DNA of 64,000 bases from Prunella strophiata. Taxonomy: Eukaryota; Chordata; Aves; Passeriformes; Prunellidae. The position numbers and the translations under genes are program-made. Shown here in pieces: positions 1-12,400 of the stretch. The notes under the pieces were generated by a model. It saw only the letters and a program-made list of their open reading frames with translations, did not search any database and was not told the DNA's origin. Positions within the stretch are counted from its first letter, which is position 1, and each line of letters begins with the position of its first letter. The stretch spans positions 434,001 through 498,000 of the forward strand of contig JAZBQD010000031.1 of assembly GCA_036583965.1 (NCBI GenBank). The letters run 5' to 3'.

Positions 1-397
1 GTGGTGACTCAAGCACATGATCCATGACAGAAAATTCCACTGTTGTACAAAATCAATTGTTAATTCTAACCTTTATTCTTATACAATTTGCAGAAGAGAG
101 TTGAGTATGATTGCTCTGGGGTTTAATGGCAGGAGGGACGGGACTATAATACAACCCAAACGTAGTGGTGAGTTGAGCAGGGACACGGAAATGAAGTCAC
201 GGAGATGAATTTCCTATACACGTGTTGAGAAAACTGGAGTAGGCAAAGCTGTCCTAGCTGGAAAACCAAGGGGAGGCAGGAGCTGGTTAAGATGAGGAAC
301 AGAACCATGGGTTTCAGGTTAAAAAACGGGCAGAGTGGTTTGTTTTGCAGCGAGAAAAAAGGGGCGGTGGATGGCGATTGGTGAGAGAGGAGAAGGT
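1..397 (-). other. RAB10: RAB10 3' untranslated region (proximal part)
   Basis: Follows the RAB10 stop codon directly without an intron signal and is free of repeats. One AATAAA hexamer lies on the minus strand at 72-77 and could serve as a proximal poly(A) signal. Mammalian RAB10 has a long 3' UTR, so the transcript probably also continues past the left edge. The true end cannot be placed from this window. Confidence 0.7.
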
Positions 398-481
398 TCA
401 GCAGCACTTGCTCTTCCAGCCCGTCACCCCACCGCCACTGCTGATATCTACATTTTCACTGTTGGGCTCTTTTACAGGGGT
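398..481 (-). CDS. RAB10: RAB10 exon 6, C-terminal tail and stop
   Basis: An 84-nt terminal coding exon: 27 residues ([18 protein letters not shown] onward, ending WKSKCC) and the TGA at 398-400. Acceptor CCTTGCAG|ACC. The two terminal cysteines are the prenylation site. This tail is the hypervariable region that identifies the Rab as RAB10. Confidence 0.97.
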   Translation of the reverse strand, partial: TPVKEPNSENVDISSGGGVTGWKSKCC

Positions 482-3400
482 CTGCAAGGAAACAAGTGAA
501 CACAGTTAGATGGGCCTGGAGATCCCCAGGAAAACACCCAGAGCTGGGGGCTGGTGTCACCAGAGGGAACTGGGATCCACTGAGCACAAAGAGCTCCTCA
601 GAAACACAAGAGAATCCTCCCCCCACTCCAGCACAAATGTGCAAAACCAATTTAAGGGGGTTTTTTGTTGTTGTTTGGTTTGTTTTAAATAAACAAATGG
701 AAAGCTGGGGAAAAAAAAGCCAGTGCTTGAACTGGGACCACCCCAAAGGCAACTGGAACTATTTTAGGCCCTGCAGGCAGAGCCAGCGCTGGGTTTGGTG
801 GAGTAAGGAAATCCCAGCCTACAAACACCACAAGCTGGACTCAGATGATGAGAACTGATGACCTCCAAAGCCCACAGCTTTTATGGATAAACTGGGCTTG
901 TTCCCAGCCTCTGCTCCTGCTCCTGCACAGCAGCTCCTGAGGAAGGACACACAGGCTCCTCCTTGTTACAGGATGGAACTTGGTGGACACCAAAGCCAAA
1001 ACCCCACTCCAGTGGGTTTGATCCAACACCAACATCTACTTCCAGCTGGTTGGAAAGGAACCTAAACCCTCACCACACTTCACTCTCCACATTCCTTCTT
1101 TAACTCTCTATGTCACAGCCTTGCAAAAGAACCCCCAGGAATAATGACAGAGGCTAAAAATGAAGATTTAAGGCCCAAAGGTTGGTATGGTTTGTAGCCT
1201 TGACCTGTTCACTAAAGACCAGGGTTTTCACCCCATTTATCACACAAAGCTTGTCAGAAACTGATTAAGAAATGACTGAGGACTGCAGTGACAACTGGGT
1301 GACATTATCCACAGAATTATCACACGGGAGAGGGAGGGAGGCAGGGCTGAGACAGGCTCAGGATGGGGTTCAATGCACAATTTGTGTAGGAACAGGAACA
1401 GTCCTGGAACATCTCAGTGGCACCTGCAGGAAGCTGATGGATTTTGTACAGAAGTCAGGGCACAGCAGCTCTGGGCACACAGGGATCTGCTGCAGGCCAT
1501 GGAGACAACCCAGGGTGGCAGCAGGGCCAGGGCAGGGCCTGTCCCCTGTGCTGGCACTGCTGGGGCACCTCCAGTGCTGGGGGCAGCTCTGGGCCCCTCC
1601 TGACAGCAGAGACCTGGAGGGGCTGGAGCGTGTCCAGGGAAGGGAATGGAGCCCCAGGAGAGGCTGAGGGAGCTGGGAAGGGGCTCAGCCTGGAGAAAAG
1701 GAGGCTCAGGGGGGACCTTGTGGCTCTGCACAACTCCTGACAGGAGGGGACAGCCAGGGGGGGTCGGGCTGTGCTCCCAGGGAACAGGGACAGGACAAGG
1801 GGAAATGGCCTCAGGCTGGGCCAGGGCAGGCTCAGGGTGGATATCAGGAGGGATTTCTGCATGGAAAGGTTGTTAAACATTGGAAGAGGCCCAGGGAAGT
1901 GGTGGAATCCCATCCCTGGAGAGATTTAAAAGCCCTGTGGAAGTGGCACTTGGGGACATGGGGCAGTGGTGGCTCTGGCAGTGCTGGGGGATGATTTCAC
2001 TTGGTGTTCTCAGAGAGCTCTTCCAGCCTCACTGACTCCATGGTTCCATGGCACACTGCACCTCTCAGTAAGGGGAGCCAACCACCACATCTGGGGCAAT
2101 GGAGCCCCCAGGGAAATGCCATTCCTGGGAGCACAGCTGGGAGTGGCAGAGCTCCTTCCTGCCCCAGCCTGCACACCTGAACTCCTCCCAGCAGCCCCTC
2201 ACCAGCTGTCAGTGCACACACACACACACAGTGAATGCTCTCCATGCCCATGGAAAGTTTAACTCCAGCACAGGCACAACAACCACGAGTAGTAAGGGCC
2301 AAACAAACAGGAATTTCAGCTCCTTGGCTCTGATGGATGTTACTCCCTGTAGGCAGGCCCCCATCAACAACAAAACATCAAACAAGCTGCAGAAGTTCAG
2401 CCCTGCTCCTTCAGGGACTCCTGTGCCTCAGCACAAAGTCAAACACTGCAATCACTCAGGTGAACATCACAACAGGAGCTGGAATTTCAGGATATTTGTT
2501 GCAAAGGAATGCTGGGAGCACCTACCTTTCGAAGAATGTCTTCTGCTAATGTGAGGAATGCCTTCTCAATGTTTATATTTGCTTTTGCACTAGTTTCAAA
2601 AAACCTAATACCGTGCTCCCTGGCAATCTGCAGCAAACAGAGAGAGGGAGGTTAGAGATGCTGGGGATGTTCCAGTGGTACCAGCATCACTTTGGGATCA
2701 GCAGCATTTATAAAGCAGGGAATACTGGACTGGACATGAACTCAGGGGTGCCCAGAGCCCCCTGGGCTGTGCCAGCTCTGGGGTGGCAGCAGGGCCAGGG
2801 CAGGGCCTGTCCCCTGTGCTGGCACTGCTGGGGCACCTCCAGTGCTGGGGGCAGCTCTGGGCCCCTCCTGACAGCAGAGACCTGGAGGGGCTGGAGCGTG
2901 TCCAGGGAAGGGAATGGAGCTGGGAAGGGAATGGAGCCTCAGGAGAGGCTGAGGGAGCTGGGAAGGGGCTGAGCCTGGAGCAAAGGAGGCTCAGGGGGGA
3001 CCTTGTGGCTCTGCACAACTCCTGACAGGAGGGGACAGCCAGGGGGGTCGGGCTCTGCTCCCAGGGAACAGGGACAGGACAAGGGGAAATGGCCTCATGC
3101 TGGGCCAGGGCAGGCTCAGGGTGGACACCAGGAGGAATTTCTGCATGGAAAGGGTGCTCAGGCCTTGGCAGGGGCTGCCCAGGGAGGTTTGGAGTGCCCA
3201 TCCCTGGAGGTGTCACCTGGATGTGGACACTCAGAGTGCCTCTGGGCTGGGGACAACATGGGGATCAGGCACAGCTTGGATTCATGCTCTGGGAGCTCTT
3301 TCCCAGCCTCAGAGATTTTGGGATTCTTTGACTCCCTCAGCCCCAATGGGCACCAGCAGCACCAGCCAGGTGAACTGGCTCAGAAGATTCAGACAGAACA

Positions 3401-6400
3401 ATTTAAATCTACTAAATAATCCCAAATCTGTGTGTGGGCCTAAGAGGACAGACACCACACACAGTGACACTGAGGGAACTTCAGGGATGGTCTGGGAATT
3501 GTGAGTTCCCAAAGTAAGCAGAAACTGCAGCTGAACTCATCCCATTCATGGCAGTTTCTGAGCAAACATTCCCAGGATTCACATCCATCAGCTCCTGCAT
3601 TCATTCCCTGGCACATCCCACTGGGGCATCCCCACCCCCTGGAGCAGGCAGAATCTTGGCAGTGATCTGCACACTTGGATAAAGAAGTTTTTGTTTGATA
3701 CTCACCTGTTCACCTTTTGCTTTAGGGACAACTCTTTTATCTTCCATGTCACACTTGTTTCCTAACAGCATCCTCTCCACATCCTCGTTGGCATGCTGCA
3801 AGGACACAGGGTTACAGTCACACATCTCCCCCTGCACACCCAAAATTCCTGCTCCACTTTGGTGTGGCCAGGCCACCACCTGCACCTGCAGTCTGGGGAC
3901 ATTTACAGCTGCCCACAGTGGAGCTTCGTGCACTGCATGAAGAGGAACAGGCTGTTAATTAACCCCAGCCTCCTAATGAGCTCCTAGCACTGGTTAATGG
4001 TTTTTTCCTCCCCACTTTGTCACTGCACTATGTGAGGGATGAGCCAGGAGAGAAAGAAGAACTGGGGAGGAAAACAGGGGGCAGGTCCTAAAGAGAGAAA
4101 GGAGGGAGAAAAGGGAACCAGAAGCAGAGAGTGGGGCAGGGTCTCCAAAGGCAGCAGGGAGGGGAGGGGTCTGTGTTTCCTGCATGGTTTCAGAGCAGGA
4201 GGATGCAGTGTCAGCCTGGCAGGGATGAGGAATCCCAGATCCAGCCCACAGGCCTCTCTGCAGGGGGAATGTGGATCATTTCTCATCACTCCTGCTGAGC
4301 TGGGGAGCTCCTGTCCCACTGGCCAGTGTGATGCCAGGTTCCAGGAAGGTACTGAAGGAGGCTCCAGGAACTCCTGGGGAAGGTGCTGGAGCAGATCACC
4401 TGGGCTGTGACCACACAGCACGTGCAGGACAAGCAGGAGATCAGGCCCAGCCAGTCTGGCTTTGTGACAGCTCCTGCTTGACCAACCTGATCTCCTCCTG
4501 TGACAGTGTGACCTTAATGGAGGAGGGAACTGCCTGGGCTCTGCCAAAGCCTTTGGCACCTTCTCCCATGGCATCCTCCTGGAGAAACTGGCTGGTCCTG
4601 CCTGGATAGGTGCACCCTGCTGGCGATAAACCTGGGCATGGGGCACATCCAGCTGGGCACCAGGGGCTCAGGGCTGGCTCAACACCTCCAGGGCATGGAG
4701 GGCACCAGCCTGGCTCAGCTCAGGGACAGCCCAGGGGCTGGGATGTGCATCTGCTGGGGACAGGGAGCTCTGCAGAGGGACCAGGACAGCCTGGAGCCAT
4801 GGGCTGGGGGCACTGGGGTGAGGGACACCAGGGCCAAGAGCTGGGTCCTGCCCTGGGGGCACACCAACCCCAGGGAACAGCCCAGAGGGGCTGGAAAGCT
4901 GCTGGGTAGGAAAGGACCTGGGAAAAATTCACTCCCCAGAGCTAGCCCAGGCAGGGGTGGAGTTCCCATCCCTGGAGGGATTTAAAAGCCCTGTGGATGT
5001 GGCACTTGGGGACATGGGGCAGGGATGGCCTGGGCAGTGCAGGGGATGGTTGGACTCCACTGAGCTCCAAAGGATTTTCTGACCTCAATGCCTCTGTGAT
5101 TTCTGCAAAGACACTCCACTCCTGAGCTTTCACCCACAACAAAACCAGCTCCCTAAGGGGTCAATGTCCCTTTGACAGCCACAGGAACCCCTGAGCAGCC
5201 TTCACCAAGCACCTGAAATCAGCTGCCCTAGTCTGTGTGGCCCACACTGAAAACATGAGGGCACCAAAAGCCCTGATGGTACCAATGCCATCCATCACTC
5301 GCCTGGGTACACCTCTGAGCTTTTTAACAAAGCAACTGCAGAGATCAAAGGTCTCAGTTTCAAGTTTACTCCAGCTCATTGCTGAGCCTCTTCCTGTGCT
5401 GCCTTATCCCCTCTCCTGTTGCCACCACACAGGGCACCTCTCCATAACCACCATCATGTCCCACTTCTCATGCTGGGAAATTCAAATGCCAACATCCCAT
5501 TTTTGCTGTGCTGCTTTCTGCAGCCTCAGGGCTCCACTCAGCAGTGCCTGACAGCCCCCACCTGTGCTCAGCTCTACAGGGCCATGTCTGTGCTGTCCAG
5601 GAAAATCCAAACATTTATTCCACTTGGGAGCAGCCTAACAAAAGCAGGAACTACCACTTGTGCTGCTCTCCTTCCATCTCACAACTCCTGGAGCATGAAC
5701 TCCTGGGGATCCAGGCACTTAATGCTTCCACATCACTTTCTTCTGCTTCACTTGACCTTGCCTGAAATTCTGCAGCCTCCCTGTCCTGGTTCTCCTCGTG
5801 CCAAGGGTAATGATCAGCTGCCAGGAGCCAGGCTGCCTGCACCAGCCATGAGAAACCTCCAAATATTTCATGACATGATTATGGGGGTGATGTTGAATTA
5901 CCCTGGAGGATTTCCAGGCTCACACTCAGTGTTTAGGTTGGCAAATGGGGGTGTGTATTCTATTTTCCATCTGTTAGAGCTGGGGCAGTTATCCTCTGCT
6001 CATTGGGCAGTTTTCTTTATCTCTTCCACAACCAATCCTCCCTCCAGGAGATCTCCTCTGTTCATGGGCCATTAATTATTAATTATTAATTGAGTGTCCC
6101 TGCATGGCTGATCAAATTCCATCATCCCACTGGGAGATGCTCTGCCCAGGGCAGGAGCCAAGCATTCCTGCCTGGATAGAATCTGACCCTGGAACAGCAC
6201 AGCAGCCTTTGCCCACTGCTGCATTCCCAGAGGAGCAGCTTTCTTCTCCTCTGCATTCCCAGAGGGATCCCCAGGCCCATCTGCAGCAGCCCTGGAGCTT
6301 CAGAGGAAAACTCCAGCCTTGTGCAGGATCCCTGCTGCAGCAGAACCAGCCCTGGCACTGCAGGAGGGCTGCAGCCACCATGGCATGGGGCTGTGCCACC

Positions 6401-9400
6401 ACCCTGACACACAGGGGACAGCTCCTCTTCTGACTCTGGCAGGGTTGTTTTGTATTACTGCATTTTTATTTAATTTTTATTTTCTTCCCCAGTAAAGAAC
6501 TGTTATTCCTACTCCCATATCTTTGCCTGAGAGCCCCTTAATTTCAAAATTATAACAATTCAGACAGGGGGGAGGTTTCCATTTTCCATTTCAAGGGAAG
6601 CTCCTGCCTTCCTTAGCAGACACCTGACTTTTCAAACCAAGACACTCAGGAACAGCTACTGTGAGTAGTAACACCCAGTGTAGCTACTCTGCAGCTCCTC
6701 CTGGCTGTGCTGCCCCTCTGCCCTCACTGTGTGGAGTGAGCTGCTCCCAAAGCTGCCCTTCTCTTCCCCAGTGTGCTCCTCACTGCCCACCCTCCTCCAG
6801 CACATTATTATAATTTAATAAAATTATTTACACACTTTGCTCATGCTCACAGTGGGTGTTTCAGGACACCTCAGGCTCCTGTTTAGTGTCCAGACCCCCT
6901 TGTTGGAGTTTTGGGTGCTGAGAATTTCGGATTTTCTGTACAGACAGACTCTGACCCCAAGCAGAGCACTGCATTGACCTGAGGCTGTGGAGAAGGCTTC
7001 CAAAACTGACTGACAGCACTGGGATTGTGGGTGTGGAGCTGGTTAGAAGTGTGTGATGTCACAGGGTGGAAAACTTAGAGTTTGGGGTTTTAGAATACAG
7101 TGATATATATGGGGCAAGATGGAGGTTTTAGGGTGGAGGCTGCTCCTTCCTCTTCACCTTCTTCTTCACCTTCTTCATGGGTTTGGGTGGTGTTTTGTAA
7201 CTGGACAGAAAAGTCTGCCCTGAGGACTTTGAGTGATCAATTATTGGGTTAAAAGTGAAAATAATTGAGGTGTCATTTCTTAATTGGATAGTTTAGCCTT
7301 AAGAGACCCTGTACCAAGAGACAGCTGGCCATTTTGTGCCTGGCTAATGCCAGGCTGCAGAATTCCCTGCTGTGAGACTGTAACATAAATAAAAATTAAA
7401 ACACCTGAACATGAACCACCCTCTGGAGTACCTGAAATACCTGACAGAGGCAGCAAAGGAAGCTGAAACTGGCACCTCTGGCAGAGCTGGAGGGTGAAGG
7501 CAAAGCCAGCAGCCTGGCAGAGCTGGAGGTTGAAGGCAAAGCCAGCAGGCCCTGGCAGAGCTGGAGGGTGAAGGCAAAGCCAGCAGCCCTGGCAGAGCTG
7601 GAGGGTGAGGGCAAAGCCAGCAGCCCTGGCAGAGCTGGAGGGTGAGGGCAAAGCCAGCAGCCCTGGCAGAGCTGCAGGGTGAGGGCAAAGCCAGCAGCCT
7701 GGCAGAGCTGCAGGGTGGGGGCAAAGCCAGCAGCCTGGCAGAGCTGGAGGGTGAGGGCAAAGCCAGCAGCCTGGCAGAGCTGGAGGGTGGAGGCAAAGCC
7801 AGTAACCCTGGCAGAGCTGGAGGGTGAAGGCAAAGCCAGCAGCCCTGGCAGAGCTGCAGGGTGAGGGCAAAGCCCTGGCAGAGCTGGAGGGTGGAGGCAA
7901 AGCCAGCAGCCTGGCAGTGCCCCCTGGGCAGCAGGGGCACTCACCTCGTCGATGTTCCTGAGCCACTTGCTGATGTTCTCGAAGCTCTTGGCGTTGGTGA
8001 TGTCGTAGACCAGCATGATGCCCATGGCCCCGCGGTAGTAGGAGGTGGTGATGGTGTGGAAGCGCTCCTGCCCCGCCGTGTCCCTGCCACACACACAAGG
8101 CACTCAGCTTTCATTTCTTAAATACATTTCTATTTCTTTTTTTTAATAAAAAAAAAATTAGAATTTTTATTTACATGGTTTTAATAGAATTTTAAAAATT
8201 TTTATTTACATAGTTTTAATAGAATTTTAAAAAATATTTACATAGTTTTAATAGAATTTTAAAAATTTTTATTACATAGTTTTAATATAATTTTTTATTT
8301 ACATAGTTTTAATATAATTTAAAAAATATTTACATAGTTTTAATAGAATTTTAAAAATTTTTATTTACATAGTTTTAATAGAATTTTAAAAATTTTTATT
8401 TACATAGTTTTAATAGAATTTTAAAAATTTTTATTTACAGTTTTAATATAATTTAAAAAATTTTTATTTACATAGTTTTAATAGAATTTTAAAAATTTTT
8501 ATTTACATAGTTTTAATATAATTTTAAAAAATATTTACATAGTTTTAATAGAATTTTAAAAATTTTTATTTACATAGTTTTAATAGAATTTTAAAAATTT
8601 TTATTACATAGTTTTAATAGAATTTTAAAAAATATTTACATAGTTTTAATAGAATTTTAAAAATTTTTATTTACATAGTTTTAATAGAATTTTAAAAATT
8701 TTTATTACATAGTTTTAATAGAATTTTAAAAATTTTTATTTACATAGTTTTAATAGAATTTTAAAAATTTTTATTTACAGTTTTAATATAATTCAATATT
8801 TTTTAAATTTTTATTTACATAGTTTTAATAGAATTTTAAAAATTTTTATTTACATAGTTTTAATAGAATTTAAAAAATTTTTATTTACAGTTTTAATATA
8901 ATTTTTTATTTACATAGTTTTAATAGAATTTTAAAAATTTTTATTTACATAGTTTTAATAGAATTTTAAAAAATTATTTACATAGTTTTAATAGAATTTT
9001 ATAATTTTTTATTTACATAGTTTTAATAGAATTAAAAAAATATTTACATAGTTTTAATATAATTTTAAAAATTTTTATTTACAGTTTTAATATAATTTTT
9101 AAATTTTTTATTTACATAGTTTTAATAGAATTTTAAAAAATTATTTACATAGTTTTAATAGAATTTTAAAAAAATTATTTACATAGTTTTAATAGAATTT
9201 TAAAAATTTTTATTTACAGTTTTAATATAATTTAAAAATTTTTATTACATAGTTTTAATAGAATTTTAAAAATTTTTATTTACAGTTTTAATATAATTTA
9301 AAAATTTTTATTTACATAGTTTTAATAGAATTTTAAAAAATTATTTACATAGTTTTAATATAATTTTAAAAAATTATTTACATAGTTTTAATAGAATTTT

Positions 9401-12400
9401 AAAAAAATTATTACATAGTTTTAATAGAATTTTAAAAATTTTTATTACATAGTTTTAATAGAATTTTAAAAAATATTTACATAGTTTTAATATAATTCAA
9501 AAAATTTTTTATTACATAGTTTTAATGTAATTTTAAAAAATTATTTACATAGTTTTAATATAATTTTTAAATTTTTTTATTTACATAGTTTTAATAGAAT
9601 TTTAAAAAATATTTACATAGTTTTAATATAATTTAAAAATTTTTATTACATAGTTTTAATAGAATTTTAAAAAATTATTTACATAGTTTTAATAGAATTT
9701 TAAAAATTTTTATTACATAGTTTTAATATAATTTTAAAAATTTTTATTTACATAGTTTTAATAGAATTTTAAAAATTTTTATTTACATAGTTTTAATATA
9801 ATTTTAAAAATTATTTACATAGTTTTAATATAATTTTAAAAATTTTTATTTACATAGTTTTAATATAATTTTAAAAATTTTTATTTACATAGTTTTAATA
9901 GAATTTTAAAAAAATTATTTACATAGTTTTAATAGAATTTTAAAAATTTTTATTTACATAGTTTTAATAGAATTTTAAAAAAATTATTTACATAGTTTTA
10001 ATATAATTTTAAAAATTTTTATTTACATAGTTTTAATATAATTTTAAAAATTTTTATTTACATAGTTTTAATATAATTTTAAAAATTTTTATTTACATAG
10101 TTTTAATAGAATTTTAAAAATTTTTATTTACATAGTTTTAATAGAATTTTAAAAAAATTATTTACATAGTTTTAATATAATTTTAAAAATTTTTATTTAC
10201 ATAGTTTTAATATAATTTTAAAAATTTTTATTTACATAGTTTTAATAGAATTTTAAAAATTTTTATTTACATAGTTTTAATATAATTTTAAAAATTTTTA
10301 TTTACATAGTTTTAATATAATTTTAAAAATTTTTATTTACATAGTTTTAATATAATTTTAAAAATTTTTATTTACATAGTTTTAATATAATTTTAAAAAT
10401 TTTTATTTACATAGTTTTAATATAATTTTAAAAATTTTTATTTACATAGTTTTAATATAATTTTAAAAATTTTTATTTACATAGTTTTAATATAATTTTA
10501 AAAATTTTTATTTACATAGTTTTAATATAATTTTAAAAATTTTTATTTACATAGTTTTAATATAATTTTAAAAATTTTTATTTACATAGTTTTAATATAA
10601 TTTTAAAAATTTTTATTTACATAGTTTTAATATAATTTTAAAAATTTTTATTTACATAGTTTTAATATAATTTTAAAAATTTTTATTTACATAGTTTTAA
10701 TATAATTTTAAAAATTTTTATTTACATAGTTTTAATATAATTTTAAAAATTTTTATTTACATAGTTTTAATATAATTTTAAAAATTTTTATTTACATAGT
10801 TTTAATATAATTTTAAAAATTTTTATTTACATAGTTTTAATAGAATTTTAAAAAAATTATTTACATAGTTTTAATATAATTTTAAAAATTTTTATTTACA
10901 TAGTTTTAATATAATTTTAAAAATTTTTATTTACATAGTTTTAATATAATTTTAAAAATTTTTATTTACATAGTTTTAATATAATTTTAAAAATTTTTAT
11001 TTACATAGTTTTAATATAATTTTAAAAATTTTTATTTACATAGTTTTAATATAATTTTAAAAATTTTTATTTACATAGTTTTAATATAATTTTAAAAATT
11101 TTTATTTACATAGTTTTAATATAATTTTAAAAATTTTTATTTACATAGTTTTAATATAATTTTAAAAATTTTTATTTACATAGTTTTAATATAATTTTAA
11201 AAATTTTTATTTACATAGTTTTAATATAATTTTAAAAATTTTTATTTACATAGTTTTAATATAATTTTAAAAATTTTTATTTACATAGTTTTAATATAAT
11301 TTTAAAAATTTTTATTTACATAGTTTTAATATAATTAATTTAATATATTTTAATATTTTCATTTATGTATATATTTATATTAGTAATTCGATGAGTTAAT
11401 TGAACATAAAATATAAGATGGAGGGTATAGATATAAGGTAAAACAGGGGATAGGAATGAAATAGGTGTAAGAGGGTAGGGATGGATGATTAAGGTGTATT
11501 TTAGAGATGCTAGAAGTGAAGAATGCAGAAGGCGATAATGAGGAAAAGGGAGAAAGGAAGGAGAGACTTTATTTTTTTATTTATATGAAACTTAGATAAG
11601 TTAAGTAAATAATAATTAAGTAAGTTATAGTAGATGTTTTATATTTATATAATTGTGATAAGATAATAAGACAGAATCTATAGATGGTAAGTAGAATATA
11701 TAAGATCTTATTATTAAATTTTATTACTTGATATTTTGTATTATTTACTTTATATATTTATATGCTTCTAATTTAATAAGTCATTTGTCTATATTTAATA
11801 GATGTAATTTATCTAAGATGTAATATATATATTAATATAATACATATTAAACATTTAAATATTTGAGATATTTATTTTTATTACTTTATATATTATATAC
11901 GATTCTAGATAATAATACAAATTCTATAATAGTAATTATATATCTACTTTACATATATTATATAATTAAATAATTTATTTTAATATTTTATTTCTTTATA
12001 TTATTTTATATTTTTATGCAATTCTATAGTTAATACTACATAATTATTTAAGATGTAATTTCTCTAAAGCAGCAGGGTGGAGCCAGCAGGACTCTGAGGG
12101 ACGGGCTGGGATTCTCCAGGACCAGCTGTCCCCTCCCCACAGGGTCCCTTTCCATGCCACCACAGAGACAAGAACCCAAATTCTCTGGGATTTAACCCTG
12201 AGAGGAATTTTCTCCTCAGAGCAGCCTTCAAAAGCTTTAACTTGATTTTATAAATAGATATTCCTGCCATTTCTGCTCCAAGGCTGTGGGACACCCACCA
12301 AGCTGAGCTTTAAATATCAGCAATGCTGGAAAGTGATCACAAAACATCAGGGACATTGGAATTCCAGCCTGGAATTACATCTGGGATCTTTGGTGGGGTG

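Larger units (their letters stand above)
3796..7944 (-). other. RAB10 intron 3
   Basis: GT-AG intron of 4149 bp. Contents: CR1 at about 4385-5095, an unassigned stretch 5100-6430, an LTR-like fragment at about 6437-6650, a solo LTR at 6902-7474 and a 37-bp minisatellite at 7478-7916. Nothing coding seen. Confidence 0.85.

Noticed and set aside
4385..4610. Functional reverse transcriptase
   Set aside because: Only short frameshifted pieces of CR1 ORF2 remain.
398..8083. RAB10 processed pseudogene
   Set aside because: Exons are separated by GT-AG introns and the frame is intact over 200 residues.
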